64,000 bases of DNA. Source: Limimaricola pyoseonensis (GTDB lineage: Bacteria; Pseudomonadota; Alphaproteobacteria; Rhodobacterales; Rhodobacteraceae). The stretch's first letter is position 1. Each line of letters opens with the position of its first letter. Below, piece after piece: positions 17,350 through 27,325 of this stretch. A program made the translations under genes and the position numbers. The notes under the pieces are model-generated. The model searched no databases, was not told the origin of the DNA, and was given only the letters and a program-made list of their open reading frames with translations. The stretch lies in NCBI RefSeq assembly GCF_900102015.1, contig NZ_FNAT01000001.1, forward strand, positions 558,001 to 622,000. The letters run 5' to 3'.

Positions 17350-18570
17350 TCAGGCGAAGAGCTCGTGGCACAGCTCCAGCGCCTCGACCAGACGGTCGAC
17401 CTCGGCCTCGGTGTTGTAGAGCCCGAAGGAGGCGCGGCAGGTCGCGCCGGTGCCCAGATGCTCCATCAGCGGCATCGCGCAATGCGTGCCGGCCCGCACC
17501 GCGATGCCCTTCTTGTCGAGCACGGTCGAGATGTCGTGCGCGTGCGCGCCGCCCTCGATGGTGAAGGAAAATATCGCGCCTTTTCCTTCCGACTGGCCCT
17601 GAAGATTGAGCCAGTTCAACCCCTTGAACCGCTCGATCGCCCGGTCGCGCAAGCGGCGCTCATGCGCGGCGATGTTGTCGAGGCCCAGCTCCAGCATCCA
17701 GTCCAGCGCCACGCCCATGCCGATGGTCGAGACGATCGAGGGCGTGCCGGCCTCGAACTTCATCGGCGGCGCGTTCCAGGTGACGGTGTCGCGCGTCACC
17801 TGGTCGATCATGTCGCCGCCGCCCATGAAGGGCCGCATCTCGGCCATGCGCGCCTTCTTCACGAAGATCGCGCCCGAGCCCGAGGGGCCGTAGAGCTTGT
17901 GGCCGGTGATCGCGTAGAAGTCGCAGCCGATCTCCTGCACGTCGACCGGCATGTGTACCGCTGCCTGGCTGCCATCGACCAGCACCGGCACGCCCTTCTC
18001 GCGCGCGCCCTCGCAGATCGCCTTCACGTCGACCACCGTGCCCAGCACGTTCGACATGTGGGTGACGGCGACGAGCTTGGTCTTCGGCCCGATCGCGTCG
18101 ATCACCGCCTGCGGGTCGAGATCGCCCTTGGCGTCGACATCGACCCACTTGATCTTCACGCCCTGCCGTTCGCGCAGGAAGTGCCACGGCACGATATTGG
18201 CGTGGTGCTCCATGATCGACAGCACGATCTCGTCGCCCGGCTCCATGCGCGGCATGGCCCAGCCATAGGCGATCATGTTGATGCCTTCGGTGGTGCCGGT
18301 GTTGAAGACGATCTCGTCCTGCGAGGGCGCGTTCAGGAAGCGGCGCACCACGTCGCGCGTGCCCTCGTAGCGCTCGGTCGAGATGCTCGAGAGCGTGTGC
18401 AGCCCGCGATGGACGTTGGAGTATTCCTCGGCATAGCCGCGGGTGATCGCGTCGAGCACCACCTGCGGCTTCTGCGCCGAGGCGCCGTTGTCGAGGTAGA
18501 CCAGCGGCTTGCCGTTGATCTCCCGCGACAGGATCGGGAACTGCGCCCGGACGTCTGCGACGTCATACAT
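17350..18570 (-). CDS. sufS: Group II cysteine desulfurase SufS
   Basis: SufS releases sulfur from cysteine as a persulfide for cluster assembly on SufBCD. The 406-residue protein has [11 protein letters not shown] at 25-35, the EHHANIVPW segment (121-129), the PLP lysine K225 in [11 protein letters not shown] and the persulfide cysteine C364 in [15 protein letters not shown], all typical of SufS/CsdA. Its start overlaps the end of the upstream YIP1-like gene by eight bases. It is the last gene of the operon. No SufE or SufU partner is encoded in the window, so sulfur transfer must rely on a protein encoded elsewhere. Confidence 0.96.
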   Translation of the reverse strand: MYDVADVRAQFPILSREINGKPLVYLDNGASAQKPQVVLDAITRGYAEEYSNVHRGLHTLSSISTERYEGTRDVVRRFLNAPSQDEIVFNTGTTEGINMIAYGWAMPRMEPGDEIVLSIMEHHANIVPWHFLRERQGVKIKWVDVDAKGDLDPQAVIDAIGPKTKLVAVTHMSNVLGTVVDVKAICEGAREKGVPVLVDGSQAAVHMPVDVQEIGCDFYAITGHKLYGPSGSGAIFVKKARMAEMRPFMGGGDMIDQVTRDTVTWNAPPMKFEAGTPSIVSTIGMGVALDWMLELGLDNIAAHERRLRDRAIERFKGLNWLNLQGQSEGKGAIFSFTIEGGAHAHDISTVLDKKGIAVRAGTHCAMPLMEHLGTGATCRASFGLYNTEAEVDRLVEALELCHELFA

Positions 18571-19168
18571 TGGGAAGTCCTCCTTGGAGGCCGATGCCGG
18601 TCAACGCCAGCAACAGGGCAATCGTCGCGCCGATGCCGATCAGCGCGAGAAACAGGGTGATCACCGCGCGTCCCGGCCCGGAAAAGCCATGCAGCGCGGC
18701 GGTGAACTGGACGAGGCACCAGAACAGGTAGACCAGGCCCGCAAGGCCGATCAGCCCGCCGAGCGGCGGCAGCACGAGGATCGTCACGCCCTGGATCAGC
18801 CGCAGGAGCATCGCCAGCACCTCGAGCCAGACGACGATGGCCAGCGCCTCGTCGAAGCGGCCCGAGCCGCCGAGCGCGCGGCCCGCGGCCGAAAGGCCGA
18901 AGGCCAGAAGCAGCAGCGAGGTGCCCAGAAGCCCGGCATAGGCGAAGGGCGACAGGCCGAAGCCCTGCATGTCGGGTTCCGGCAGGCCGTCGGTCGGCAC
19001 GGCGGGCATCGCGCCCTGCAACAGCGCGGTGAGCAGCACCGACAGGCAGGTGACGAGCACGAGCCCCTGCCCGACCGTGGCGCGGCTCAGCGGCAGCGTC
19101 ATGACGCGCTGGCCCGCCTCGCGCGGGGCGCGCAGGCTCAGCCGGAGAAGATCGGCAACAAGAGCCAT
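18563..19168 (-). CDS. YIP1-like membrane protein in suf operon
   Basis: A 201-residue integral membrane protein with five hydrophobic segments, starting MALVADLLRLSLRAPREAGQ. A polar N-terminus beginning LLRLSLRAPREAG followed by 5 helices resembles bacterial YIP1-domain proteins. It lies between the second YIP1-like gene and sufS and overlaps sufS by eight bases, so it is made with the SUF machinery. I know no established function in cluster assembly. The longer open frame running upstream of this ATG overlaps the neighbouring gene and looks spurious. Confidence 0.75.
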   Translation of the reverse strand: MALVADLLRLSLRAPREAGQRVMTLPLSRATVGQGLVLVTCLSVLLTALLQGAMPAVPTDGLPEPDMQGFGLSPFAYAGLLGTSLLLLAFGLSAAGRALGGSGRFDEALAIVVWLEVLAMLLRLIQGVTILVLPPLGGLIGLAGLVYLFWCLVQFTAALHGFSGPGRAVITLFLALIGIGATIALLLALTGIGLQGGLPNV

Positions 19169-19170
19169 GC

Positions 19171-19656
19171 TCAGTCCTTTCGCGCGATGACGGCGCGCAA
19201 CCCTTGCGCCCAGAACAGGAAGAAGGCCGCGATCCAGACCGCGCCGACCGCGCTGGTGGCGAGGCCCGGGCCGTTCAGCCCCGATTGCAGCCCGTAGAGC
19301 AGACCCGCCGGCGTGGCGGCGAGAAACGCCCAGAACAGCGACAGCCGCGCCTCGAAGGCGGTGACGCCGGCGCGGAAAACCTTCAGCACCAGCCAGCTCG
19401 CCCCGGCCAGCACGTAGAAGAACAGCGGCCAGACGAAGATCCAGGCCAGAAGCTCGTAGGCCATGAGCTGCGCGACCTCGGCCTGCGTCTCGAAGGCGAC
19501 CCGCGCCAGGCGCGGCCATTGCGCGACGAAGATCAGGCCGCAGGCGACGAAGAGCCAGCCCACGGCCTTGTCCTCGCGCCGCCCCTCGGCGGCGAGATCG
19601 GACACGACCTGGCGCGGGGCGCGCCAGGTCCGCAGGATGTCCGAGGACACCGCCAT
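19171..19656 (-). CDS. Second YIP1-like membrane protein in suf operon
   Basis: A 161-residue protein with four hydrophobic segments, starting MAVSSDILRTWRAPRQVVSD. The opening ILRTWRAPRQV is of the same style as the LLRLSLRAPREAG of the next gene, which suggests the two are distant paralogues or a split of one family. The start lies one base after the sufD stop, and the stop lies two bases before the next ATG, so the three genes are packed as one translational unit. Function unknown; membrane tethering or a metal/stress role can only be guessed. Confidence 0.75.
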   Translation of the reverse strand: MAVSSDILRTWRAPRQVVSDLAAEGRREDKAVGWLFVACGLIFVAQWPRLARVAFETQAEVAQLMAYELLAWIFVWPLFFYVLAGASWLVLKVFRAGVTAFEARLSLFWAFLAATPAGLLYGLQSGLNGPGLATSAVGAVWIAAFFLFWAQGLRAVIARKD

Positions 19657-19657
19657 C

Positions 19658-20940
19658 TCAGCGGCGCCGTTCGAGCCAGCCGGCAAGCTGCAGACGCAGC
19701 GTCTCGGCCAGGTCCTCGTCCTCGATCTCGGCCAGCGCCTCGGCGACGAAGGCCAGCACGAGCAGGTCCTGCGCCTTGTCCTCGGGGATGCCGCGGGACT
19801 TGAGGTAGAACAGCGCCGTCTCGTCGATCGCGCCCGAGGTCGAGCCGTGCGAGCACTGCACGTCGTCGGCGTAGATCTCGAGCTCCGGCTTGGCGAGGAA
19901 GTTGGCATCCTCGTCCAGGAGCAGCGACTGGCTGATCTGGTAGCCGTCGGTCTTCTGCGCGCCGGGCTCGACGAGGATCTTGCCCTGGAACACGCCGGTC
20001 GCGCCGTTGCGCAGCACCTTCTTGAAGACCTGCCGGCTTTCGCAGTTCACCGCGTCATGGGTGATGAAGACCGTGTCGTCGTGGTGGAAGTCGCGCCCGT
20101 CGCCGAGCGCGGCGCCGGCGACATGCGCCACCGCGTCGTCGCCCTTCAGCGTCACGATCACCTCGTTGCGGGTCATCATGCCGTTGAGCGAGAGCGTGAA
20201 GCTCTTGAAGGTGCTCTCCTCGCCCAGACGCGCGAAGACATGGGTGGCGGCGCGACGCTCGTGGTCGCGGCCCTGCATACGCACGTGGTGGAAGCCGCCG
20301 CGATCGGCGATGTCCACTTCCATGGCGGTGTTGAGCCGCGCCGCGCCGACGCCGCTTTCGAGCAGGGTCAGATCGGCCCCGTTCTCGACCCGCACCACGT
20401 GGCGCAGCACCGCCTCGGCCCGGTCGTCCGAGCGGCGGTAGTCGAGATGCACGGGCTTCGACACTTTGCCGGTCGCCCGCAGGACGATGCCGTCCTCGGC
20501 GAAGGCGGTGTTGAAGGTGGCCAGCGGGCGGTCGACCCGGTTCTGGCCCGCCGTCTCAAGAACGCCAAGCAAACCCTTGATCCAGTGGATGTCCTTGGTC
20601 ACGGCTTCCGAGAAGCGCTCGATCTCGAGATGCTCCAGCGACAGGTCGTCGGAGGCCTCGGCATCGAACACGCCGTCGGTGAAGACGACGCGCAGCACGT
20701 CGGTCTCCTCGAAGCCGGGCGCATCGAGCGCGATCTCGGCGCGCGGGGTCTCGCGCGCCAGGAACTCGGCCGGGTTGGTGAAGCGCCAATATTCGTCGCG
20801 GCGATAGGGCAGCCCCATGCCGGTCAGGCGGTTCAGCGCGTCCTGGCGCGCCTCGCGGGCCCAGGCAGCGCCGCCCTCGGGGATCGAAAGCCCCGACAGG
20901 CGCGCCTCGGTGGCGTCGGTTTTCGCCTTGGGAAGCGCCA

Positions 20941-20941
<1 letters not shown>
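19658..20941 (-). CDS. sufD: Fe-S scaffold subunit SufD
   Basis: SufD pairs with SufB and SufC to form the SufBC2D assembly scaffold. From the ATG at 20941 (MALPKAKTDATEARLSGLSI) it is 427 residues, the usual length. The N-terminal helical part contains YRRDEYWRFTNPAEF (about 43-57), and the beta-helix core ends with NFLAKPELEIYADDVQCSHG near residue 350, where the conserved His of SufD sits, followed by LFYLKSRGI. The start codon overlaps the sufC stop (TAATG), which fixes the start. An upstream extension of the frame lies inside sufC and is rejected. Confidence 0.95.
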
Positions 20942-21696
<755 letters not shown>

Positions 21697-21713
21697 GTTT
21701 TTCTCCTTCCGCA

Positions 21714-22304
21714 TCACTTCCTGCGGGTGAATGTCTGCATGATCCAGGCCAGCTCGGTGGCCGGGATCGGCGTGGGTGTCAGGGCGAACTCAGCCATCCG
21801 GCCATGCATCGCCACCGGGGCGCCGAAACGTTCGACCTCGTGATAGGTCGGCCGCCCGGCGTAATCGTCGAAGAACAGCCGCACCGGACGGGTGATCCGG
21901 AACAGCACGGCGAGGAAACAGGCGGCACGGAACCGGCCGTCGACGAGCACCACGTCCGGGTGGACGAAATCCTCGCGATCCCAGACCGAGAGCGGGTAGC
22001 GGTGGAACCGCCGCCACAGCGTCTCGTCCGCCGGCTGGCCCCACTTGCCCGTCGGGCCGATATCGGCGTGGTGCAGATGCACCGCCGCCCGCGGCGGTTC
22101 GGCCTCAAGGCGGCGCTCGAGCTCCGCGATCCAGCCCCTGTCGCTCTCGACCGAGAAAACGGTGCGGCCCGAAAGCCCCGCCGCCATGAGGGTCGAGCCA
22201 CCGGCGCCGTATTCGAGGATCGCGGACGCAGCCTCGTAGCCCGCGCGCAGCGCGCGGGCCTCCGCCTCAGGCAGAGCGAGGGGGCTGTCCGCGACCGCGT
22301 CCAT
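21714..22304 (-). CDS. Small SAM-methyltransferase-like protein in suf operon
   Basis: A 196-residue protein of unknown role. ILEYGAGGSTLMAAGL near residue 30 resembles a SAM-binding motif I, followed by an acidic strand end VFSVESDRGW. VVLVDGRFRAACFLAVLF near residue 120 is a motif seen in a group of methyltransferase-fold proteins. It starts in the last base of the sufB stop and ends 17 bases before the sufC start, so it sits inside the scaffold genes. No substrate can be proposed. From memory, related genes occur at this spot in Rhodobacterales suf operons, suggesting a conserved accessory function. Confidence 0.75.
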   Translation of the reverse strand: MDAVADSPLALPEAEARALRAGYEAASAILEYGAGGSTLMAAGLSGRTVFSVESDRGWIAELERRLEAEPPRAAVHLHHADIGPTGKWGQPADETLWRRFHRYPLSVWDREDFVHPDVVLVDGRFRAACFLAVLFRITRPVRLFFDDYAGRPTYHEVERFGAPVAMHGRMAEFALTPTPIPATELAWIMQTFTRRK

Positions 22305-23842
22305 CAGCCGACCGAGCCCTCGAGCGAGATCGCGACGAGGCTCTGCGCTTCCATGGCGAACTCCATCGGCAGCGCCTGCAGCACTTCCTTGCAGAAGCCG
22401 TTGACCACGAGGGCCACCGCCTCCTCCTCGTCCATGCCGCGCTGGCGGCAGTAGAACAGCTGCTCGTCATCGACCTTCGAGGTGGTCGCCTCATGCTCGA
22501 CGCGGCTCGAGTTGTTCTTCACCTCGATGTAGGGGACGGTGTGCGCCCCGCACTTGTCGCCGATCAGCAAAGAGTCGCACTGGGTGTAGTTGCGGCTCTC
22601 CTTGGCCTTCGGGTGCATCGAGACGAGGCCCCGATAGGTGTTCTGCGCCTGGCCGGCCGAGATGCCCTTGGAAACGATGCGCGACTTGGTGCGCTTGCCC
22701 AGGTGGACCATCTTGGTGCCGGTGTCGGCCTGCTGGTGGTTGTTGGTGATGGCGATCGAGTAGAATTCGCCCTGGCTGTCGTCGCCGCGCAGGATGCAGG
22801 ACGGGTACTTCCACGTCACCGCCGAGCCGGTCTCGACCTGGGTCCACATCACCTTGGAGCGGTCGCCGCGGCAGTCGGCGCGCTTGGTGACGAAGTTGTA
22901 GATGCCGCCCTTGCCGTCCTCGTCGCCCGGATACCAGTTCTGGACGGTCGAGTACTTCACCTCGGCGTCTTCCTCGACGACGATCTCGACCACCGCCGCG
23001 TGCAGCTGCGCGGTGTCGCGCTTGGGCGCGGTGCAGCCCTCGAGATAGGACACGTAGGAGCCCTTGTCGGCGATGATCAGCGTCCGCTCGAACTGGCCGG
23101 TGTTCTCGGCATTGATGCGGAAATAGGTCGACAGCTCCATCGGGCAGCGCACGCCCGGCGGCACGTAGACGAAGGAGCCGTCCGAGAACACGCCCGAGTT
23201 CAACGTGGCGTAGTAGTTGTCCGACTGCGGCACGACCGAGCCGAGATACTTCTTCACCAGTTCCGGGTGGTTGCGGATCGCCTCGGAGATCGAGCAGAAG
23301 ATCACGCCCGCCTTCTCCAGCTCCTTCTGGAAGGTGGTGCCGACGGACACGCTGTCGAACACCGCGTCGACCGCGACCTTGCGCTGGCCGTCGGCCGGGG
23401 CCTGGTCCTCGGCGCCCTCGACGCCGGCGAGGATCATCTGCTCCTTCAGCGGGATGCCGAGCTTCTCATAGGTCGCCAGAAGCTTCGGATCGACCTCGTC
23501 GAGCGACTTCGGCTTCACCTCCATGCTCTTGGGGCGGGCGTAGTAGTACTGCTCCTGGAAGTCGATCTTGGGATAGTCGACCATCGCCCAGTTCGGCTCC
23601 TCGAGCTGCACCCAGCGCCGATAGGCCTGCAGGCGCCACTCGGTCATCCACTCGGGCTCTTCGTTCTTCTCCGAGATGAGGCGGACGATGTCCTCGCTCA
23701 GCCCTTTCGGGGCGTAGTCCATCTCGATCTCGGTGTTCCAGCCGTGCTTGTAGGTGCCGGACAGCTTGGCGACGGCATCCACCGTCTCCTGATCGACGCC
23801 TTCCTTGGCTTCCTTGGTCATGTCCTGCTCGAGGATCGCCAT
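22304..23842 (-). CDS. sufB: Fe-S scaffold subunit SufB
   Basis: SufB is the main scaffold on which the nascent cluster forms. The 512-residue protein shows the family's N-terminal KYGWNTEIE-like block ([20 protein letters not shown]), [18 protein letters not shown] in the core, [10 protein letters not shown] and, near the end, the [23 protein letters not shown] stretch that carries functional Glu and Cys residues. The start has a good GGAG ribosome site (AAAGGAGATCCGCT); an ATG seven codons further in is possible. It lies downstream of the NifS-type desulfurase and upstream of the methyltransferase-like gene. Confidence 0.96.
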   Translation of the reverse strand: MAILEQDMTKEAKEGVDQETVDAVAKLSGTYKHGWNTEIEMDYAPKGLSEDIVRLISEKNEEPEWMTEWRLQAYRRWVQLEEPNWAMVDYPKIDFQEQYYYARPKSMEVKPKSLDEVDPKLLATYEKLGIPLKEQMILAGVEGAEDQAPADGQRKVAVDAVFDSVSVGTTFQKELEKAGVIFCSISEAIRNHPELVKKYLGSVVPQSDNYYATLNSGVFSDGSFVYVPPGVRCPMELSTYFRINAENTGQFERTLIIADKGSYVSYLEGCTAPKRDTAQLHAAVVEIVVEEDAEVKYSTVQNWYPGDEDGKGGIYNFVTKRADCRGDRSKVMWTQVETGSAVTWKYPSCILRGDDSQGEFYSIAITNNHQQADTGTKMVHLGKRTKSRIVSKGISAGQAQNTYRGLVSMHPKAKESRNYTQCDSLLIGDKCGAHTVPYIEVKNNSSRVEHEATTSKVDDEQLFYCRQRGMDEEEAVALVVNGFCKEVLQALPMEFAMEAQSLVAISLEGSVG

Positions 23843-23861
23843 AGCGGATCTCCTTTCCTCT

Positions 23862-24905
23862 TCACGCCGCGCGGGCGCGCATTTTCCTGTAGGCCGAACC
23901 CCAGGCCTCTGCGAAACGCAGAACCTCGTCCTCGGTCGTTTCCAGTCCCAGCGACACCCGGATCGCGGAGGCCGCGATGCCGTCGTCGTATCCCATGGCG
24001 GTCAGCACCCGGCTGGCGCGGACCTTGCCGCTCGAGCAGGCCGACCCGGCCGAGATCGCGTGGCCGGCGAGGTCCATCGCCATCACCTGCGTCTCGCCCT
24101 TCCAGCCCGGGGCGGAAAAGCAGCTCGTGTTCGGCAGGCGCGCAGCGCCCCTGCCGGCAAAGATAAGATCGGGCGCCGCGCTTTCCACCGCCTGCTCCAG
24201 CATGTCGCGCAGCCGTGCGACCTGCTCCCAGCGCCCGTCCGAAAGGTCGCGCTGCGCCGCGCTCGCGGCGGCGGCCATCCCCGCGATGCCGATCACGTTC
24301 TCGGTCCCGGCGCGGCGGCCCATCTCCTGCCCGCCGCCGCGGATGCGCGCGGCCAGGTCGGTGCCGCGCTTCAGGATCAGCACGCCCACGCCCTTCGGCC
24401 CGCCGAACTTGTGCGCCGAGAGGATCGCCATCTCGGCCCCGGCCCAGTCGAAGGCGAAGGGCACGCGACCGAAGCCCTGCGTCACGTCGCTGAGCGCGAG
24501 GCCCTGCGGCAGGTCCTGCACCACGCCGGTCTCGGAATTGGCGAGCTGCAGCACCGCGCGGGCGGGCTCGGCCACCGTGACCCGGCCCTCGCCGTCCACC
24601 GGCAGCGCGTCCGACACCCAGGCCGAGATCGCGTCATGCTCGACCGCGGCCCCGTCGAGGCCGCGCCCCTCGAGCGCCAGCGCCGCCGCCTCGGTCGCGC
24701 CCGAGACGAAGACGATGTCGGCCGCCATCGCGCCCGCGGCCTCGGCGATCTCGGCACGCGCCCGCTCGACCAGCGCCTTGGCGGCGCGGCCCTCGGCGTG
24801 GACCGATGACGGGTTGCCGGTCACGTCCATCGCCGCGGCCATCGCGGCGCGGGCCTCGGGGCGCAGCGGCGCCGTGGCGTTGTGATCGAGATAGCTTCGG
24901 CTCAT
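23862..24905 (-). CDS. Group I cysteine desulfurase (IscS/NifS-type)
   Basis: A 347-residue PLP enzyme of the IscS/NifS class, distinct from the SufS at the operon end. [13 protein letters not shown] is at residues 4-16, [11 protein letters not shown] at 30-40, the PLP lysine K166 in [12 protein letters not shown], the RAGTENVIG block near 200 and the persulfide cysteine C290 in [11 protein letters not shown]. It starts at ATG 24905, overlapping the iscR stop by four bases (ATGA). The frame is open much further upstream but that region is iscR in another frame. Having both desulfurase types in one operon is normal for this group; this one may also serve tRNA thiolation or ThiF/ThiS sulfur supply. 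Confidence 0.93.
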   Translation of the reverse strand: MSRSYLDHNATAPLRPEARAAMAAAMDVTGNPSSVHAEGRAAKALVERARAEIAEAAGAMAADIVFVSGATEAAALALEGRGLDGAAVEHDAISAWVSDALPVDGEGRVTVAEPARAVLQLANSETGVVQDLPQGLALSDVTQGFGRVPFAFDWAGAEMAILSAHKFGGPKGVGVLILKRGTDLAARIRGGGQEMGRRAGTENVIGIAGMAAAASAAQRDLSDGRWEQVARLRDMLEQAVESAAPDLIFAGRGAARLPNTSCFSAPGWKGETQVMAMDLAGHAISAGSACSSGKVRASRVLTAMGYDDGIAASAIRVSLGLETTEDEVLRFAEAWGSAYRKMRARAA

Positions 24906-25360
24906 TCGTCCACCACATGGAACAGCGACGGCACCGCCGGGCACGGCGCGAGCGAGTTGCCGGTCACGTCCGACAGCCGCGTCTGGTGCAGAAACACGTA
25001 GACATGCGCCGAAAGCCCTTCCCACAGCCGGTTGGTCAGCGATTGCGCCCGGCTGCCCGAAGCACCGCCCGAGACGCCCGCGCCCTTGTGCATCGCGCTC
25101 ACCGTTTCGTCCACCGCCGCGAGGATCTCGGCCACCCGGATCTCGGCCGCGGGCCGCGACAGGCGGTAACCGCCGCCCGGGCCGCGCACCGACTCGACCA
25201 GCCCCTCGCGGCGCAGCTTGACGAAGAGCTGCTCGAGATAGGGCAGAGAGATGTCCTGCCGCCGCGAGATCTCGCCAAGGCTGACGAGGTCGCCTTCGGG
25301 CTGCAACGCCAGATCGGCCAACGCCACCATGGCGTAACGCCCCTTGGTCGAAAGCTTCAT
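24902..25360 (-). CDS. iscR: Rrf2-family regulator, IscR-like
   Basis: First gene of the suf operon and its probable regulator. The 152-residue protein begins MKLSTKGRYAMVALADLAL, with the winged helix spanning SLGEISRRQDISLPYLEQLF (27-46) and VRGPGGGYRLSRPA (58-71). The start is ATG 25360; a frame extension of eight codons is unlikely. Odd point: the cluster-binding region that holds three cysteines in E. coli IscR reads AGVSGGASGSRAQSLTNRLW here with none; the only cysteine is C140 near the C-terminus. Unusual cluster ligation has been reported for Rhodobacter IscR, so cluster sensing with other ligands remains likely. Confidence 0.9.
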   Translation of the reverse strand: MKLSTKGRYAMVALADLALQPEGDLVSLGEISRRQDISLPYLEQLFVKLRREGLVESVRGPGGGYRLSRPAAEIRVAEILAAVDETVSAMHKGAGVSGGASGSRAQSLTNRLWEGLSAHVYVFLHQTRLSDVTGNSLAPCPAVPSLFHVVDE

Positions 25361-25458
25361 CCCGTGTCTCTCCGCGCCCGTCACAGGGCATTGTCATTGA
25401 CGCCAATCGAGGGGGTGTTTAACTCCCTCGGACCGCTCCGGGGCGTGGCGCCCTCGAG

Positions 25459-25473
25459 TTAGAAACGTTCTAA
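25459..25473. promoter_or_regulatory. Irr/iron-control-element-like palindrome
   Basis: TTAGAA-ACG-TTCTAA is a perfect six-bp palindrome with a three-base centre, 99 bases before iscR and 60 bases before the divergent hydrolase start. It matches the TTTAGAA-N3-TTCTAAA style of Irr-bound iron control elements of alphaproteobacteria. This suggests iron control of the suf operon, in addition to IscR. Identity of the binding protein is inferred. Confidence 0.6.
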
Positions 25474-25532
25474 GGTGCCCGATGGTTTCTGTCAAGAAAC
25501 TGTCACGGATACCGCAGCCGCAAGGGACGCCC

Positions 25533-26186
25533 ATGCCCGAAGTCATCTTCCCCGGCCCCGAGGGCCGGCTCGAAGGCCGCTACCACCCCCAGAAGGACCG
25601 CGACGCCCCGATCGCCATCGTGCTGCATCCGCACCCGCAATTCGGCGGCACGATGAACAACCGCGTAGTCTACAACCTGCACTACGCCTTCTACGAGATG
25701 GGCTTCACCGTCCTGCGGTTCAACTTCCGCGGCGTCGGCCGCAGCCAGGGCGAGTACGACCAGGGCGTGGGCGAGCTGTCGGACGCCGCCGCCGCGCTCG
25801 ACTACCTGCAGTCGATGAACTCCAACGCCAAGCATTGCTGGGTCGCGGGCTTCTCCTTCGGCGCGTGGATCGGCATGCAGCTCCTGATGCGCCGCCCCGA
25901 GATCACCGGCTTCATCTCGGTCGCGCCGCTGGCCAACATGTACGACTTCTCCTTCCTCGCGCCCTGCCCCTCCTCGGGGCTGATCATCAACGGCTCGGCC
26001 GACCGCGTCGCGCCGCCCGCCGACACGGTGGGGCTGGTCAACAAGCTGCACGAGCAGAAGGGCATCACCATCACCCACGAGGTGGTCGACGGCGCCGGGC
26101 ACTTCTTCGAAGACCCGCACATGGAGACGCTCACCGGCACGGTGAAGTCCTATGTCGGCCGCCGCCTGACCGAGACCACCCGCTGA
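25533..26186 (+). CDS. Alpha/beta hydrolase
   Basis: A 217-residue serine hydrolase-fold protein. ATG 25533 (MPEVIFPGPEGRLEGRY) is preceded by AAGGGA and is preferred over an in-frame ATG at 25482 that would place the start close to the regulatory palindrome. The nucleophile elbow is AGFSFGAW (Ser108), the oxyanion region HPHPQFGGTMNN is at 32-43, and GAGHFFED near residue 190 supplies the histidine. LRFNFRGVGRSQGEYD is the typical strand-turn after the second strand. Substrate unknown. It is divergent from iscR and its stop overlaps the start of the HD-domain gene. Confidence 0.85.
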   Translation: MPEVIFPGPEGRLEGRYHPQKDRDAPIAIVLHPHPQFGGTMNNRVVYNLHYAFYEMGFTVLRFNFRGVGRSQGEYDQGVGELSDAAAALDYLQSMNSNAKHCWVAGFSFGAWIGMQLLMRRPEITGFISVAPLANMYDFSFLAPCPSSGLIINGSADRVAPPADTVGLVNKLHEQKGITITHEVVDGAGHFFEDPHMETLTGTVKSYVGRRLTETTR

Positions 26187-26779
26187 TGGCCGATGGCGCG
26201 GGCCCGGCGCGCCTCGACGCGCAGCTTGCTTTCCTCGCGGAGGCGGACCGGCTGAAATCGGTGCTGCGCGCCACTACCCTGCACGACCGCTCGCGCCGCG
26301 AGAACTCGGCCGAGCACAGCTGGCACGTGATGCTGCACGCGCTGGTGCTGGCCGAGCACGCGGCGCGGCCCGTGGACGTCTCGCGCGTGCTGACCATGCT
26401 GCTGCTGCACGACCTCGTGGAGATCGACGCGGGCGACAACCCGATCCACGGCGACCACGACCCGGCCGAACAGGAGGCCAAGGAGCAGGCCGCCGCCGAC
26501 CGGATCTTCGGCCTGCTGCCGGCCGACCAGCGCGACGGATTGCGCGCGATCTGGGAGGAGTTCGAGGCCGCCGAGAGCGACGAGGCGGTCTTCGCCAAGT
26601 CGATCGACCGGGTGCAGCCGGTGCTGACCAACCTCGCCACCGAGGGCGGCACCTGGCCCGAATACAACGTCACGCAAGAACAGCTCGAGGCCCGCGTCGG
26701 CACCAAGGTGTCGCGCGGCGCGCCCGCCATCTGGGACGGGCTGCGCGACCGCATCGCGGCCTGGTTCTCGGGGCGCTGA
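26186..26779 (+). CDS. HD-domain phosphohydrolase (YfbR-like)
   Basis: A 197-residue protein with the metal-binding HD signature: H44 in NSAEHSWHVML, the HD pair at 75-76 in LLLHDLVEIDAGD, and an Asp in FAKSIDRVQPVL near residue 145. This pattern and length fit the YfbR-type 5'-deoxynucleotidase/HD hydrolase family. The start is the ATG that overlaps the hydrolase stop (TGATG). It is convergent with the DUF4112 gene with four bases between the stops. Exact nucleotide substrate not determinable. Confidence 0.88.
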   Translation: MADGAGPARLDAQLAFLAEADRLKSVLRATTLHDRSRRENSAEHSWHVMLHALVLAEHAARPVDVSRVLTMLLLHDLVEIDAGDNPIHGDHDPAEQEAKEQAAADRIFGLLPADQRDGLRAIWEEFEAAESDEAVFAKSIDRVQPVLTNLATEGGTWPEYNVTQEQLEARVGTKVSRGAPAIWDGLRDRIAAWFSGR

Positions 26780-26783
26780 GGCC

Positions 26784-27191
26784 TCAGCCGCGGCCGCCCG
26801 GGCGGCCCGGCGTCACGTCCTTCATCCACACCGCATCCGCCTCCAGATGCTCGCGCAGGATCGCGGCGTTGCGCAGGTTGGCCTTGAAGCCGAAGTCGAT
26901 CAGGTCGCCGATCACAGGGATCGAGCCCACCACGTAGTCGATGCCGGTGTTCGCCGCCATGCGGGCGATCTTGCCGCGCGGCACGCCGAGCTGCGTCGCC
27001 CGCCAGACCAGCCAGGCCGAGGGCGCGAGCGCGATGGTGTCGCCGATGCCCGGGATCAGGCCCAGAAGGCTGTCATAGCCGAAGCGGAAGCCGAACAGCT
27101 TGAAGCGCGCGTCGAGCAGATGCGCCATCCGGTCGAGCCGGGCCAGTTCCTCGGCGTGGCGGATCTCGCGCGTCGTCGTGTCCTTGGGCAT
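26784..27191 (-). CDS. DUF4112 membrane protein
   Basis: A 135-residue protein with the DUF4112 pattern: RMAHLLDARFKLFGFRFG near residue 20, then LLGLIPGIGDTIALAPSAWLV with a hydrophobic helix, and IPVIGDLIDFGFKANLRN near residue 95. The repeated PxIGDxI motif is the hallmark. Function is unknown. It is divergent from icd over a 134-base gap and convergent with the HD gene. Confidence 0.88.
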   Translation of the reverse strand: MPKDTTTREIRHAEELARLDRMAHLLDARFKLFGFRFGYDSLLGLIPGIGDTIALAPSAWLVWRATQLGVPRGKIARMAANTGIDYVVGSIPVIGDLIDFGFKANLRNAAILREHLEADAVWMKDVTPGRPGGRG

Positions 27192-27325
27192 GAACGGCCT
27201 CCTTTCGCCGCACCAACCCGCGACACGGCGCTTGGTTCGGCCGTATACGAGTGTATGCCGCCTTTCACACCGCCGCGATCTGCGCTATTGCGGCGCCGAA
27301 CAGCACAACAGATGCGGAGGCCCCC

